From NCBI RefSeq assembly GCF_017876775.1, contig NZ_JAGIOP010000002.1, positions 2,170,001 through 2,234,000 on the forward strand: a stretch of 64,000 bases of DNA, in the 5' to 3' direction. The translations under genes and the position numbers were made by a program. Source of the DNA: Mycolicibacterium lutetiense (GTDB lineage: Bacteria; Actinomycetota; Actinomycetes; Mycobacteriales; Mycobacteriaceae). Of this stretch, positions 55,701 to 63,630 are shown in pieces (positions within the stretch are counted from its first letter, which is position 1; each line of letters opens with the position of its first letter). The notes under the pieces were generated by a model. It had not been told where the DNA came from, did no database searches, and worked only from the letters and a program-made list of their open reading frames with translations.

Positions 55701-56088
55701 TGGCGCCGATCGCGCGCAGCAGCAACTCCGCCGAGTCGATCGCCCGGTAGGTTTCCGCGTCACTGAACTCACCGGTGTGGGCCCACGTGTTACGGACCTC
55801 GCGCAGCTCTTTGGCATAGATCTCGGCCTGCCGGGGCATGGCGCGGTTGAACGGGTAGCCGAGGTCGCCGAGGCGTTCGGTCATGGCGCGCAGCATCAGG
55901 GCCAGGTCGCGGCTCTGGTATTCGCCACCACGGCGTCCGTTGGCGGCATCCTTTGCACGCAGCAAGTCCACCCAGTCGGTCCCGGGCGGGAGAACACGGT
56001 TGAGGGTCTGCGCAACAAACGGTGAGAGGCCGCCGGCCAGCGTCGTCAGGGTCTGTCCGATGAGTTGGTGACGGTCAACGGAGTTCAC
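49738..56088 (-). CDS. giant HEPN/DUF4011/SF1 helicase/nuclease/DUF3320 protein (defence)
   Basis: 2116 residues from GTG 56088. Order: N-terminal SWT1-type HEPN with REVRNTWAHTGEFS (RNxxxH at residues 99-104); a linker rich in Pro/Glu; a transglutaminase-like segment (GRLGTCLDTTLVMAAVLEQC); DUF4011 (LRNKLINYTDRAG); a split SF1 helicase with Walker A LEGPPGTGKSQTITNLLAHA (about 855), Walker B VVVFDEASQIRVADAIG (about 1470), VVVGDSKQMPPTSF and LNVAITRARREVVLY; then a Vsr/PD-(D/E)XK-like region (DFRVDLVIADPDEPDVPLVA, about 1790-1830); and a C-terminal DUF3320 (about 1990-2115). The architecture matches DUF4011-helicase-Vsr defence proteins as I recall them. First gene of an operon with a small protein and McrBC. 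Confidence 0.85.
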   Translation of the reverse strand: MNSVDRHQLIGQTLTTLAGGLSPFVAQTLNRVLPPGTDWVDLLRAKDAANGRRGGEYQSRDLALMLRAMTERLGDLGYPFNRAMPRQAEIYAKELREVRNTWAHTGEFSDAETYRAIDSAELLLRAIGATDVAVRINKLKASVAPVAATTAPQPEPTKEADPTPEPTPALAADAPRIDISAISDLSYAMAHCRIPVIDHITVDNTGGDLQGAVIEVDVVSAEGSHGGPAEIHLDLLAHQPTVLNSVDLKLDPASMLRVDEQRPGDIRVVLRDSAGQVLADAAKEVNILAANQWKATPPQLALEILAAHIQPNAAAIATLMVDISDRLLGETRNSAIDGYQSENPERVDAIAKAVFDAMKARDIRYAEPPASWGDIGQKVRTPAEVLDGRLGTCLDTTLVMAAVLEQCGINSTIWLIRGHAFLGYWRIDGALGSVSTTEPVEVVNQVDLNNLGLIETTMVTQSAADATFDDARRAPRLRHLSDDLTNIVGVTDVRQARQARIYPLPSRSVDEQGNVVVAEYKPGAGPVFEPYVASETKPAAQTESVPARIRQWKNALLDLSLRNKLINYTDRAGYRLEVPAPALSRFEDAVNAGAGFSLLGSDEVQNVDVARGVRFGRDLPEGEREILLADKRSAYIDITAASYKNKLRYLANKAKTIREETSANNLYLAFGMLDWNLNDRPLRSPLVLVPVTLSTTNRGERYVITMDDTGASTPNYCLVEKLRTALGLEIPGLAQPNEDASGIDLTGAFDAVRRAVAEAGLPFRVEDSVHLAILQFAKFPLWKDLDESWKGLSRNSLVRHLIENPQNQFTDPVAGTVDTDLDELSTSVPVPADASQLRAVADAVGGRTFVLEGPPGTGKSQTITNLLAHAMAAGRRVLFVAEKRAALDVVKKRLESVGLGELSLDIHDKSARPAAVRAQIKNALELRLSHDADLLRTKLQVAESSRHSLARYANRLHERNAVGQSLYTARSSELAADQDVIPLDVPRSLVTNTDPALFDAVAQVLLALPEKVDDARPRPDHPWAFVDAVPQSGLDAARIHAAAVAFDTALAELQTGGIALDVIGKWQSPDIIDTWARLTNEPRYPLAAVDRLSTPEWQAHVVGIEHLLASLQAGKPDWLAIATPAAMDLDIPAIHAAAVAADESGIFGRKKRRRAVLAQLTDVLAVEPAQIKLKTLSARTADMQNSHAAVADLRQRVAALPAVLFDRPWNPFVADDVAHLTANFAALRRVGEVLSKNPTAPQIADLRKFYSDTQTGRMAATLQALSAGWRQLTEATGTTAAQQQTWAGEVSFIGQWWATRGARRVATPATIEAWVALLQHVEPLLRADMREARKDILAGNVVAEDASLAFDRGVAIASIAERLEASGLSDFDVTAHGKAIQRFTTSSSAIRDELRRSIPARLLADRTFDAYTESGQIGLLKRQLDRKRGGMSVRSLMDNFGDLITQILPCTLMSPDSVARFFPAQAEIFDVVVFDEASQIRVADAIGAMGRAKSVVVVGDSKQMPPTSFADASASVDDGEEDVTPEVVADEESILSECVQALVPQQWLSWHYRSQDEALIAFSNIHYYNGRLASFPAPLAPATGHGISLVRVDGQFERSGRGKTLRTNRVEADRILADIRSRFAASPEVAPSIGVITFNAQQRDLIENLLRDTGDERLLQALDEPDGLFVKNLENVQGDERDTILFSVAFSKNDKGVVPLNFGPLSRPGGERRLNVAITRARREVVLYASFDPADLRAEETTQVGTKHLRAYLEMAHRGVETITQGGRRNAVIDRHRDDIAEALRREDFVVRADVGLSDFRVDLVIADPDEPDVPLVAVLLDGSEWYERRTVADRDGLPVDVLSTLLHWPGVERVWLPEWLSQREATITRLRDAVAAAKQRRLEPRVEAPQPQGVAEPASVSEVSEEVFAFKSAPAVVSKPEPVAPRRHANVVDFSPWMPIVVGDIRVLDEIHTAYNESKVVKVVESIVDTEGPVHRDRLAKLVAGAFSLGKVAESRRRAIQRVVPARYLHTCDRDFYWPNGIDPVTWRTARGSQKREGRPLGEISLVEIGNAMAIVTEQAGGMAVEDLKRDALALFGGSRITQAIGARLDEALDRALSIGALKKLPSGIVVIESA

Positions 56089-56703
56089 GGCTTACACCTC
56101 TGCCTTCATGACGTTTTGCACCACGAGCGTGCAGGGGGCTGCTGCCGTCCGCATTGACACAACAGCTGGAATATGTAACCACGGACCGGCCACCTCCGTT
56201 GGTATTTTTGCGCGCGTTAATTTGCCGCGGATCGTAAGGAAGAGCGCGGCGTCACCGTCGTCGGGGGTGCGCGCTCGTCTCGGGCCGTCGGCAATCACTG
56301 GTGTCTCCATCCGTTGGGCTGTGCCGCCCGCGGGTGGCGAGCTGATCAGGATGGCATGGGGTACCAGGCGTGGATGGGACTCTGTGGTGCCGGCCGCGTT
56401 CCGGACATCCATCGACGTCCGAGTCCGCAGATAGGCGTTTGTATTCGGTGGCAACATCGGTCGTCAGGAGGAGTCGGTCCACCGCTGTTGCTTTACCGGA
56501 TGGCGCTAGCCGGAGACCGAAGCTGCGGACGGCGAAGCCGGCGAGAGTACCCTGCTGATTCGCATATCCTGCCGATCACGATCTGGTGCACTAGGGCTGT
56601 ACAAGCAGTGGGTTCGCCCGTTCGGAGGACACGAGCATTTTGCGTTCCAGTCATCGCCGAAGCTCAATAATCGGGAGAATACCGACATGCGAATCGGTGG
56701 ACT
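56089..56703. other. 615-bp divergent intergenic region between helicase-McrBC and BREX operons
   Basis: A frame on the minus strand (56092-56457) exists but has no protein-like family features, so no gene is called. The region is locally AT-richer (GGTATTTTTGCGCGCGTTAA near 56200) and must contain promoters for both operons. No CRISPR repeat, tRNA or strong terminator is seen. Confidence 0.5.
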
Positions 56704-57330
56704 GTGAGGAAGACGGAACGAGACGTGCCTGCCCAGGAGATCGGGTACCGTGCAGTCGACGTTCGACACGATAGATGCGGGGTGGGTGAACTGAGCGCGG
56801 AGGACGACGTGCGCATCCTGCTGGGTATCGCTCGCCTTGGCGAATCGGACCTGGCCGGCTGGTGGAGCACTCGACTCTATTCGCGGACCGGGCGCTACGT
56901 GCTATCACGAAGTTTCCCGCGCACATGGAAGCCAGCCGCTGGCCAACTCTTGATGCTCTCCTGCGCCCGATGGCATGGCCACGCGTTCAGCGGTCGGCCG
57001 AGTGCAATCCACCTATATTCACCTCACCTCCCAGCGCTTGGTTGGGCAAACGCTTGGCTAGCCGAGCAGAAGACGACCGTGCCCGTAGACCCACTGTTCG
57101 ATGAACTCGCCAACTGGACCGACAAAGATAACGCGGTGATGTCAATTGACAGCTGGTTACGCGGCAGCACGCCCGATGTTGAGCTAGTTGCCGGCAACCT
57201 GCGCCTAGGTACCGTCGATGTACGTTCCCTGCAGGACCCCGCCGAAACGTCAGCTCTTGTCCAGCAACTAGCGAAGTGCTACGTGACCACACCAAGCCCA
57301 CTCCAGATCCCCTATTTTGACGCCGTATGA
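56704..57330 (+). CDS. brxE: BrxE-family BREX protein
   Basis: 208 residues if GTG 56704 is used. The conserved part starts at DVRILLGIARLGESDLAGWW and continues with GRYVLSRSFPRTW, the BrxE signature of BREX systems; GTG 56782 (VGELSAEDDVRI) or GTG 56725 are alternative starts. The gene overlaps brxA by ATGA. BrxE is the first gene of type 6 BREX loci. Molecular role is unknown. Confidence 0.75.
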   Translation: MRKTERDVPAQEIGYRAVDVRHDRCGVGELSAEDDVRILLGIARLGESDLAGWWSTRLYSRTGRYVLSRSFPRTWKPAAGQLLMLSCARWHGHAFSGRPSAIHLYSPHLPALGWANAWLAEQKTTVPVDPLFDELANWTDKDNAVMSIDSWLRGSTPDVELVAGNLRLGTVDVRSLQDPAETSALVQQLAKCYVTTPSPLQIPYFDAV

Positions 57331-58100
57331 CTTCGGCGACAACAGGTTTGACAGGCAACATTCAAAAGGGTGGGGCACTTCTCGATGACTGCCGTCGCGT
57401 GGTGGAAGTTTGGGATCCGTCCATGAGCGAAGCCGACAATCTCACGCGCATCGTCGACCAGGGCCTGCTCGCGAAGCGATCCCGAACCCGTGCGGAAGAC
57501 GTCATACGCCGAATCATCCGCCCACGGCTGATCGAGCCTGGGCCGCACGTTATTCCTGCCCTCAAGAGCTTTCTCAGCGACGGACAGGCCTTCCGCGAGG
57601 CATGCTATTACGAGACGTCGCGAGACGAGAAGCTCCTGGCGTTGTTTGCTGAGGAACCGCTATACGCGATGTGGAACGAAGGCCGCCTCGGCGTCACCAT
57701 CCCAGAGGTCATAGCGTGGCAAGTGCAGATGACGGTCCGCGGCCACTTGCCGACATGGACTGACACGGTCCGGCTTAAGGTCGCCCGAGGGATGCTCGCT
57801 GCACTGCGAGACTTCGGCATCCTTGCGGGCGACAACACCAAGCTGATCGTGCCGCCAAATCTCAGCCCGCGCGGTTTCAGCTACGTAGCTTGGCGCCTGC
57901 ACGAGGTAGGAGGATCCTCGCGCTCGCTCTCCGATAGTCACGTGTGGCGCCGCTGGTTACTTGACGCGACGCGCGTCTCAGATCTTTTTCGTCAAGCCAC
58001 ACGCCTTGGTGTGATGTCGGTGTCAACGGCCGGGTCGGCGGTGCGCATTGACTGGCACGCCAGCAATTTGCAGGAGGTTATGAGTGCCGTTGCGGGCTGA
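57327..58100 (+). CDS. brxA: BREX protein BrxA (DUF1819)
   Basis: 257 residues, matching DUF1819: IQKGGALLDDCRRVVEVWDP, ACYYETSRDEKLLALFAEEP and the long helical middle. Small DNA-binding helical protein needed in BREX defence. ATGA overlap with brxE and a 17-bp overlap with brxB indicate one operon. Confidence 0.8.
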   Translation: MTSATTGLTGNIQKGGALLDDCRRVVEVWDPSMSEADNLTRIVDQGLLAKRSRTRAEDVIRRIIRPRLIEPGPHVIPALKSFLSDGQAFREACYYETSRDEKLLALFAEEPLYAMWNEGRLGVTIPEVIAWQVQMTVRGHLPTWTDTVRLKVARGMLAALRDFGILAGDNTKLIVPPNLSPRGFSYVAWRLHEVGGSSRSLSDSHVWRRWLLDATRVSDLFRQATRLGVMSVSTAGSAVRIDWHASNLQEVMSAVAG

Positions 58101-58674
58101 ATTACAGACGGTTGGGCACAAAATCACCTCGTATTTCGATGACCAAAAGTCACATCCGCCATTCACTGTCTATCAGTACACTCCCGATCAAGAGTGGAAT
58201 GTGAGACAGGACCTTCGGCAATTGAATCGGTGGCTTCAGCTTCCGAAACAAAATGTCCATTGCGCATCAATTTCCCTTGCGCAGCTCTTTTGGGAGGCTC
58301 TCGACGACTCTGGGTTTCTCGAAGAGTTGATCGCACAGGAGCGCGACGCATCGAGTAGTGCCGAACTCAATGAAATTTTCGAGTCCGTCGGGGAAATCCT
58401 CAGGCATTCTCCCACTCTGCCTGAGCGGGTCATCGGCGCGGTGAAAGAGTATCAACACTCGCGGACGGCCGTATTTTTGTATCAGGCTGGAGTGCTATAT
58501 CCGGCGTACCGGACATCTACGCTGCTAGACGACCTTCAAGGACACCTCCTACGGCCGGTGACCTTGCTTTATCCCGGGCGGCTCATCGGCGACTACGGCT
58601 TGAGTTTCATGGGGCGATCAGAGCCCGCATACGGATACCGCGCAGACATCGTTACCCGGGAGCGAATTATATGA
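58084..58674 (+). CDS. brxB: BREX protein BrxB (DUF1788)
   Basis: 196 residues from GTG 58084, AGGAGG upstream. FLYQAGVLYPAYRTSTLLDD and PVTLLYPGRLIGDYGLSFMG are the DUF1788 hallmarks. Complete. ATGA overlap with brxC. Codon use is visibly more AT-rich than the core genes in the first 15 kb, consistent with acquisition. Confidence 0.82.
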   Translation: MPLRAELQTVGHKITSYFDDQKSHPPFTVYQYTPDQEWNVRQDLRQLNRWLQLPKQNVHCASISLAQLFWEALDDSGFLEELIAQERDASSSAELNEIFESVGEILRHSPTLPERVIGAVKEYQHSRTAVFLYQAGVLYPAYRTSTLLDDLQGHLLRPVTLLYPGRLIGDYGLSFMGRSEPAYGYRADIVTRERII

Positions 58675-59281
58675 AAATCGAAGACATTTTTCGTCGCGAC
58701 ATTTTTCGTCGAATCGAGGAAGTAGTCAAGGTCGATATGACCGAACCGGACGTCGTCGCGTCTGAGTTGGATGAATATGTGGCTACTGATCACATCGTGT
58801 CCGAGATGAAGCACGTGCTCAATGAGTACCAAGAATCAATCCTCACTCCAAACGAGTCTTGCACGGTTTGGGTCTCAGGCTTCTTCGGATCTGGCAAGTC
58901 CAGCTGGGCGAAGATGATCGGTTTCCTTCTAGAGAACAATGTCATCGACGACGCCACCGCCGTGGATCGGTTCTTCGCGCGAACGCACGCCCCAGAAGTC
59001 AAAGCCATTTTGTCAACGATCCACGCCCAAGCGCCGACACTGACCGTCTTGTTGAACCTCGCCACCGGCTCGGATGTCGTTGGCCGACAGGATGATAGTG
59101 TCGTACTCCCGGTGTACCGAGCGCTATTGAAGAAGCTGGGATACGCAAGCAATATCTTGCTTGCAGAGCTCGAAATAACTCTTGAAAACGACGGGTTACT
59201 GCCAACTTTCGTCGACAAATTCACCGAGCTTCACGGTCGGTCGTGGACCGATCGCAGATTCACGGCACTTGCACGTAACGA
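58671..59281 (+). pseudogene. brxC: brxC 5' part, interrupted by ISL3-family element
   Basis: BREX P-loop ATPase BrxC. MKIEDIFRRDIFRRIEEVVK and SGFFGSGKSSWAKMIGF (Walker A near residue 72) are family landmarks. The gene is interrupted after ALARNE at 59281; removal of 59282-60738 and one copy of the 8-bp duplication restores ARNEASRVLHELDPQTYSSP in frame with 60747-63630, a 1164-codon gene. The truncated peptide from the current frame would add ALPT and stop at 59297. Confidence 0.88.
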
Positions 59282-60738
59282 GGCTCTTCCGACTTGATGG
59301 GGGTCTGGTGTGACCGATTGGGTTCGTGTCGGTGACTGATTGAGGGCTCGCGCCCTTGTCAACTGGGTGTTCTCTACGCATCCAGAGCAAAGGCGCGAGC
59401 ATGTCTGACAATAGTGGTTCCCTGCTGCTTGGACTCGACGGCATCACCGTGGAGTCCGTGCAAGTCGATGACGGCGATGTCCGCATCGTTGAGGTGGGCA
59501 CAGCGCTCGAGTGGGTCGGGATCTGCCCGGACTGCCGAACCAGATCGTCGCGGTCGAGGGGTTGGGTCACGACTCGGCCCCGGGACATCAAGATCGGTGC
59601 GGACCGGCCGCTGATCATGTGGCGAAAGCGGAAATGGTTGTGCACCAACACCTCCTGCGAACGCAGGTCATTCACTGAGTCGACGCCGTCGATCCCGCCG
59701 CGGGCTCGGGTGACGGTGCGAGCCAAGGCGGAGATGGCCCTGGCGGTCCTCGACGACGACCGCTCGGTCAAGGCCGTCGCCGCCGCGTATGGCTGTAGCT
59801 GGAACACCTGCCATGACGCGGTGATCGCCACCGCGGATCCGGTCCTGGCCGGTGAACCGCCCCCGGTGCGGGTGCTGGGCATCGATGAGACCCGCCGCGG
59901 GAAGGCCAAGTGGGAGACCTGCCCGGAGACCGGGGCCCGGGCGTGGGTGGACCGCTGGGACAGCGGCCTGGTCGACATCACCGGCGCCGGCGGGTTGCTG
60001 GTCCAGGTCAACGGGCGTGCCGCGCGGCCGGTGACCGACTGGCTGACCCAGCGCGAGCAGGCGTGGAGGGACGGGATCGAGTTCGTCGCGATCGACATGT
60101 CGGGGGCCTACGCCAAGGCCGCCCGCGAGGCGTTGCCGCACGCGAAGCTGATCGTGGATCGCTTTCATCTCGTGAAGAAGGCCAACGAGATGGTCGATCG
60201 GGTTCGCCGCCGCGTCACCCAGACCTACCGCGGACGCCGCGGGCACAAGAGCGATCCGGAGTGGATCAACCGCCGCCGGCTGCTGCGCGCCGCCGAACGG
60301 CTGACCGACGATCAACGCCACACGCTGTTCGAGAAACTGACCTGCGCAGACCCCAACGGGGACATCGCGGCGGCCTGGATCGCCAAGGAACTGCTGCGAG
60401 ATGTGCTGGCCTGCACCGACCGTGGCGGTCTGCGCTACGAGATCGGCGACGCGCTGTACCGGTTCTACACGTTCTGCGCGGCGTGCTCGGTACCCGAGAT
60501 CGTCAAGCTCGCCGAAACCATCTCCGCGTGGCAGGAACCGATGATCCTGGCCATCACCACCGGGCTGTCCAACGCCCGCAGCGAGGGCTACAACAGAATC
60601 GTCAAACACGTCGGCCGAATCGCGTTCGGATTCAGAACACCGGACAACCAACGCCGCCGCGTACGGTGGGCCTGCACCCGCCAATCACGGCGAGCGCCAT
60701 CCAGAACCAGGCTCCGCCCCTGCTAAGTCGGAAGAGCC
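59282..60738 (+). mobile_element. ISL3-family insertion sequence (1457 bp)
   Basis: Terminal repeats GGCTCTTCCGACTT (59282) and its inverse AAGTCGGAAGAGCC ending at 60738. Flanked by 8-bp duplications CGTAACGA (59274-59281 and 60739-60746), the ISL3-typical length. One intact transposase gene. The insertion is within brxC, same orientation. Confidence 0.93.
59401..60726 (+). CDS. ISL3-family transposase
   Basis: 441 residues from ATG 59401 (AAAGG 7 bases upstream). N-terminal zinc-binding CPDC and CTNTSCERRSF, HTH, DDE core VRVLGIDETRRGKAKWE (first Asp), FVAIDMSGAYAKAAREALPH (second Asp) and the C-terminal SNARSEGYNRIVKHVGRIAF (Glu). Complete; apparently active. Confidence 0.93.
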   Translation: MSDNSGSLLLGLDGITVESVQVDDGDVRIVEVGTALEWVGICPDCRTRSSRSRGWVTTRPRDIKIGADRPLIMWRKRKWLCTNTSCERRSFTESTPSIPPRARVTVRAKAEMALAVLDDDRSVKAVAAAYGCSWNTCHDAVIATADPVLAGEPPPVRVLGIDETRRGKAKWETCPETGARAWVDRWDSGLVDITGAGGLLVQVNGRAARPVTDWLTQREQAWRDGIEFVAIDMSGAYAKAAREALPHAKLIVDRFHLVKKANEMVDRVRRRVTQTYRGRRGHKSDPEWINRRRLLRAAERLTDDQRHTLFEKLTCADPNGDIAAAWIAKELLRDVLACTDRGGLRYEIGDALYRFYTFCAACSVPEIVKLAETISAWQEPMILAITTGLSNARSEGYNRIVKHVGRIAFGFRTPDNQRRRVRWACTRQSRRAPSRTRLRPC

Positions 60739-60746
60739 CGTAACGA

Positions 60747-63630
60747 AGCTAGCCGAGTACTTCATGAACTGGACCCGCAAACATACTCAAGCCCGGACTC
60801 ATGGGCCCGGGGCGCAACGCAACCCGACGTAGACGCCGATTGGTTCGCTGCTCGGGCGATCGAGCTGTTGGAGCGGCGTGGCCACGGTGCCAAACGGCTG
60901 TGCTTCGTCGTCGACGAAGCCGGCCAGTATGTGGCCCGGTCGATCCAGAGAATGCTCGATCTGCAGGGTCTGGCCGAATCGTTTCAGAAGAAGCTGGGCA
61001 AGCTATGGCTTGTTGTTACGTCGCAGGAGCGACTCAACGACGTAGTAGACAGTCTGGAAGCCCGGCAAGTCGAGCTGGCACGAGCTCAAGCCCGTTTCCC
61101 ACTCCGCGTCGACCTACTACCCGAAGACATCGAGGAAGTCACGAGCAAGCGCGTTCTAGACAAGACCGAAGCTGGACGGTCAGAAGTCGAGCAGCGAGTC
61201 GAGCAGTCTTGGCATCAGTTGTCTGCTCATACTCAGTTGAATTCGCCGACTCGAGCTAAGTCCCCGTCGCGCGATGAAGTGGTGCGGCTCTACCCCATGG
61301 TTCCGTACCAAATTCAGCTGCTCATTGACGCCGTGTCCGCACGGCGAGCCCAAGGGGGGGCTTCGCCAACAATCGGCGGCGCGGCCCGAACGATCATTCG
61401 TCATGCTCAGCAGTTGGTGATCGATCCTCGGTCCGGTCTGGGCTCTGCCGACGTCGGCGGTCTTGTGACTCTCGATCGAAGTTACGACCTACTCACCGAG
61501 CTCATTCCTACGGCCTGGCGTTCAGAAATAGAGCAGGTGGCCGCCACTTACGGTCAAGACAGCTTCGACACCAAGGTGCTGAAGGTGATCGCACTGTGCT
61601 CCGAGGTTCCAGCGCTCCCGCTGCAAGCGGACAACATCGCTGTCCTATTGCATCCGAGCGTGGGCGCCGAAAGCGTCCGTGTCGCAGTGGAAGCGGCCGT
61701 TGCCAATCAGCTGGCCGACGATCGAATTCGGGAGAGCAATGACGGTTATCGACTTCAGTCGTCTGAGCAGAAGGATTGGGAGCAGACTCGCCGCGGTATC
61801 GATCTGTCACCGGGCGGAGCCACTCGGCTGCGTCGCGAGATCATCAGAGGAGCACTGAGCGGACTCAGCGTCACGGACACACGAACCTTCCGGGTCAGAG
61901 TGGACGTGGATGGGGAGACGGTGAACCCGGGTGACCTGACGCTGTCATTCGAAGACCATCCCGAACAGGACTACGACGAGGTGCGGGCGCGGTCTCGGCG
62001 AGAAGACCAGAGCACCCGGATCACGTGGGCTTATCAAGTATCCGAGACGACGTTTGAGACTCTGCTCGAAGTTCACCGGAGTCGGGAAATCATCCAGCGA
62101 AGAGATACGCCGACGAAGACACCCGCTGAATTGGAGCTCCTCGGCGAGGAAAGGGAACGCCAACGGCGCAACGAAGCAAAGGCCCTGGTGAGACTCGCCG
62201 CAGACTTAATCTCCGGGCGCATTTTCTTCCGAGGCACAGTCGAGGAACCAACCGGTGCCGACCTGAGAACGGCCGCCCAGCTCTCCGTAGCTAGCCGAGT
62301 TCCCGACATCTACCCGCAGATTCGAGAGTTCACAGCACCTGTACGCCGCGAAGACATTCTGACGGTGCTGCGCACGAGCGATCTGCGAGCACTTCCAAAT
62401 TATCTCGGGCCAGACGGTATCGGACTAACGCATGAAACGCCCCAAGGGCCTCAATTCAACACTGACACAGGACCATTGGCAGAGTTGGTCCTGGAGGCGC
62501 GCAAGCGGGCAAATTACAGCCAGGATGCGAACGGCGACGCCCTCGAGCGGCACTTCAGCAGTCCGCCATGGGGGGCATCCGTTGAAGTAATCCAGGTGCT
62601 TGCCGCAGCGGCGTTGCGAACTGGTCTCCTGGAAGCAGTACATCAAGGCCAAGTGATGCGGAATCCCACCGATGGTCGTCTGGACGCCGTGCTCACAACG
62701 TTGCCGCGTTTCCGCACGGCGCTATTGCGGCCGCAGTCATCGGGATCGGGCGTCACGACCGACGATCGAGCCGAGCTGGCTCAATGGCTGGAGGACCACG
62801 GCGTCCAGGTTCCTGGCCTCGGCGCAGACGTGTTGGCTGGAATAGTTCGTGGCTATGCGACGCCGTATCAGCCGATCGCTCAGGAAGTCGATTCCCAACT
62901 GAAAGGGCTTGGTTTAGCGACACCGGCGGCAGTGAGCCGCACGCTTGACCTTCTTAAGCAGGTGGCGACGGCAGACGACGACGGAGTTGTCATCACCGCC
63001 CTCGCGAGCAGAGCAGACCTAGCGAGCGATTTGCCCGCCATCGAGCGAGCTCACTCGACGATGTCGACCCAACTAGAAGATCTTCGTGCCGCCGTCGACG
63101 AGGCCCGGCACCACGGCTCAGAGGTTTCCTCAGAGCAGGAGAACAACTACCGCGACCTTTGCGAGCTTCTGTCGGGTAGCGACCTCTTGGACCATGTCGC
63201 GCGTGTATCGAGCCTGACGGAAGCCATCCGCACCGCGCGTCAAGAGGCGAACCGACATGCTGCACATAAACTCAAGGATGAGATACGCGACTTGCGACAA
63301 CGAATCGATATCGCCTACCCAGATATGGATCCAAACGTCGTCGAAGAAGCCGCTCGAGTGCTTGAACAGATGACACCTCCCGCTGAGGCAGACGATTTCC
63401 CCGCAGCCACATCGATCGCACGTATCGATAGCGCGCGGGCTCGGGCTAGTGATGCGGCCGCGCAGTTGGAGGAGTTGTGAGCACAAGGCCAGCTCGCTCG
63501 GGTTGAGATTGCGAGCTTGGTACCAGAACCGATCGTCGACGAAGACTCGCTCAATGCCGCACTGAATTTGATCCGCGAAGGCGTAGAGGGTTGGTGGGCT
63601 GAGGGCAAGAGTCAGGTGAGGTTGTTGTGA
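60747..63630 (+). pseudogene. brxC: brxC 3' part with an in-frame stop near its end
   Basis: Continues brxC after the ISL3 element: LCFVVDEAGQYVARSIQRML is the Walker B-type strand, LWLVVTSQERLNDVV follows. A TGA at 63478-63480 stops the frame after AQLEEL, but the same frame then continues for 49 codons (AQGQLARVEIASLVPEPIVD to EGWWAEGKSQVRLL) and ends at 63630 in a GTGA overlap with pglX. That coupling implies that 63630 is the ancestral stop and 63478 a later nonsense change or base error. Confidence 0.85.

Noticed and set aside
51391..56025. Several long plus-strand frames (51391-52491, 52504-53727, 54652-56025)
   Set aside because: All lie opposite the 2116-residue helicase gene; no family features are seen and composition is typical of frame shadow.
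56092..56457. Minus-strand frame between the helicase and BREX operons
   Set aside because: No ribosome-binding site or recognisable family; I treat it as promoter region.
59196..60098. Minus-strand frame opposite the ISL3 transposase
   Set aside because: It crosses the IS boundary and is antisense to an intact transposase.
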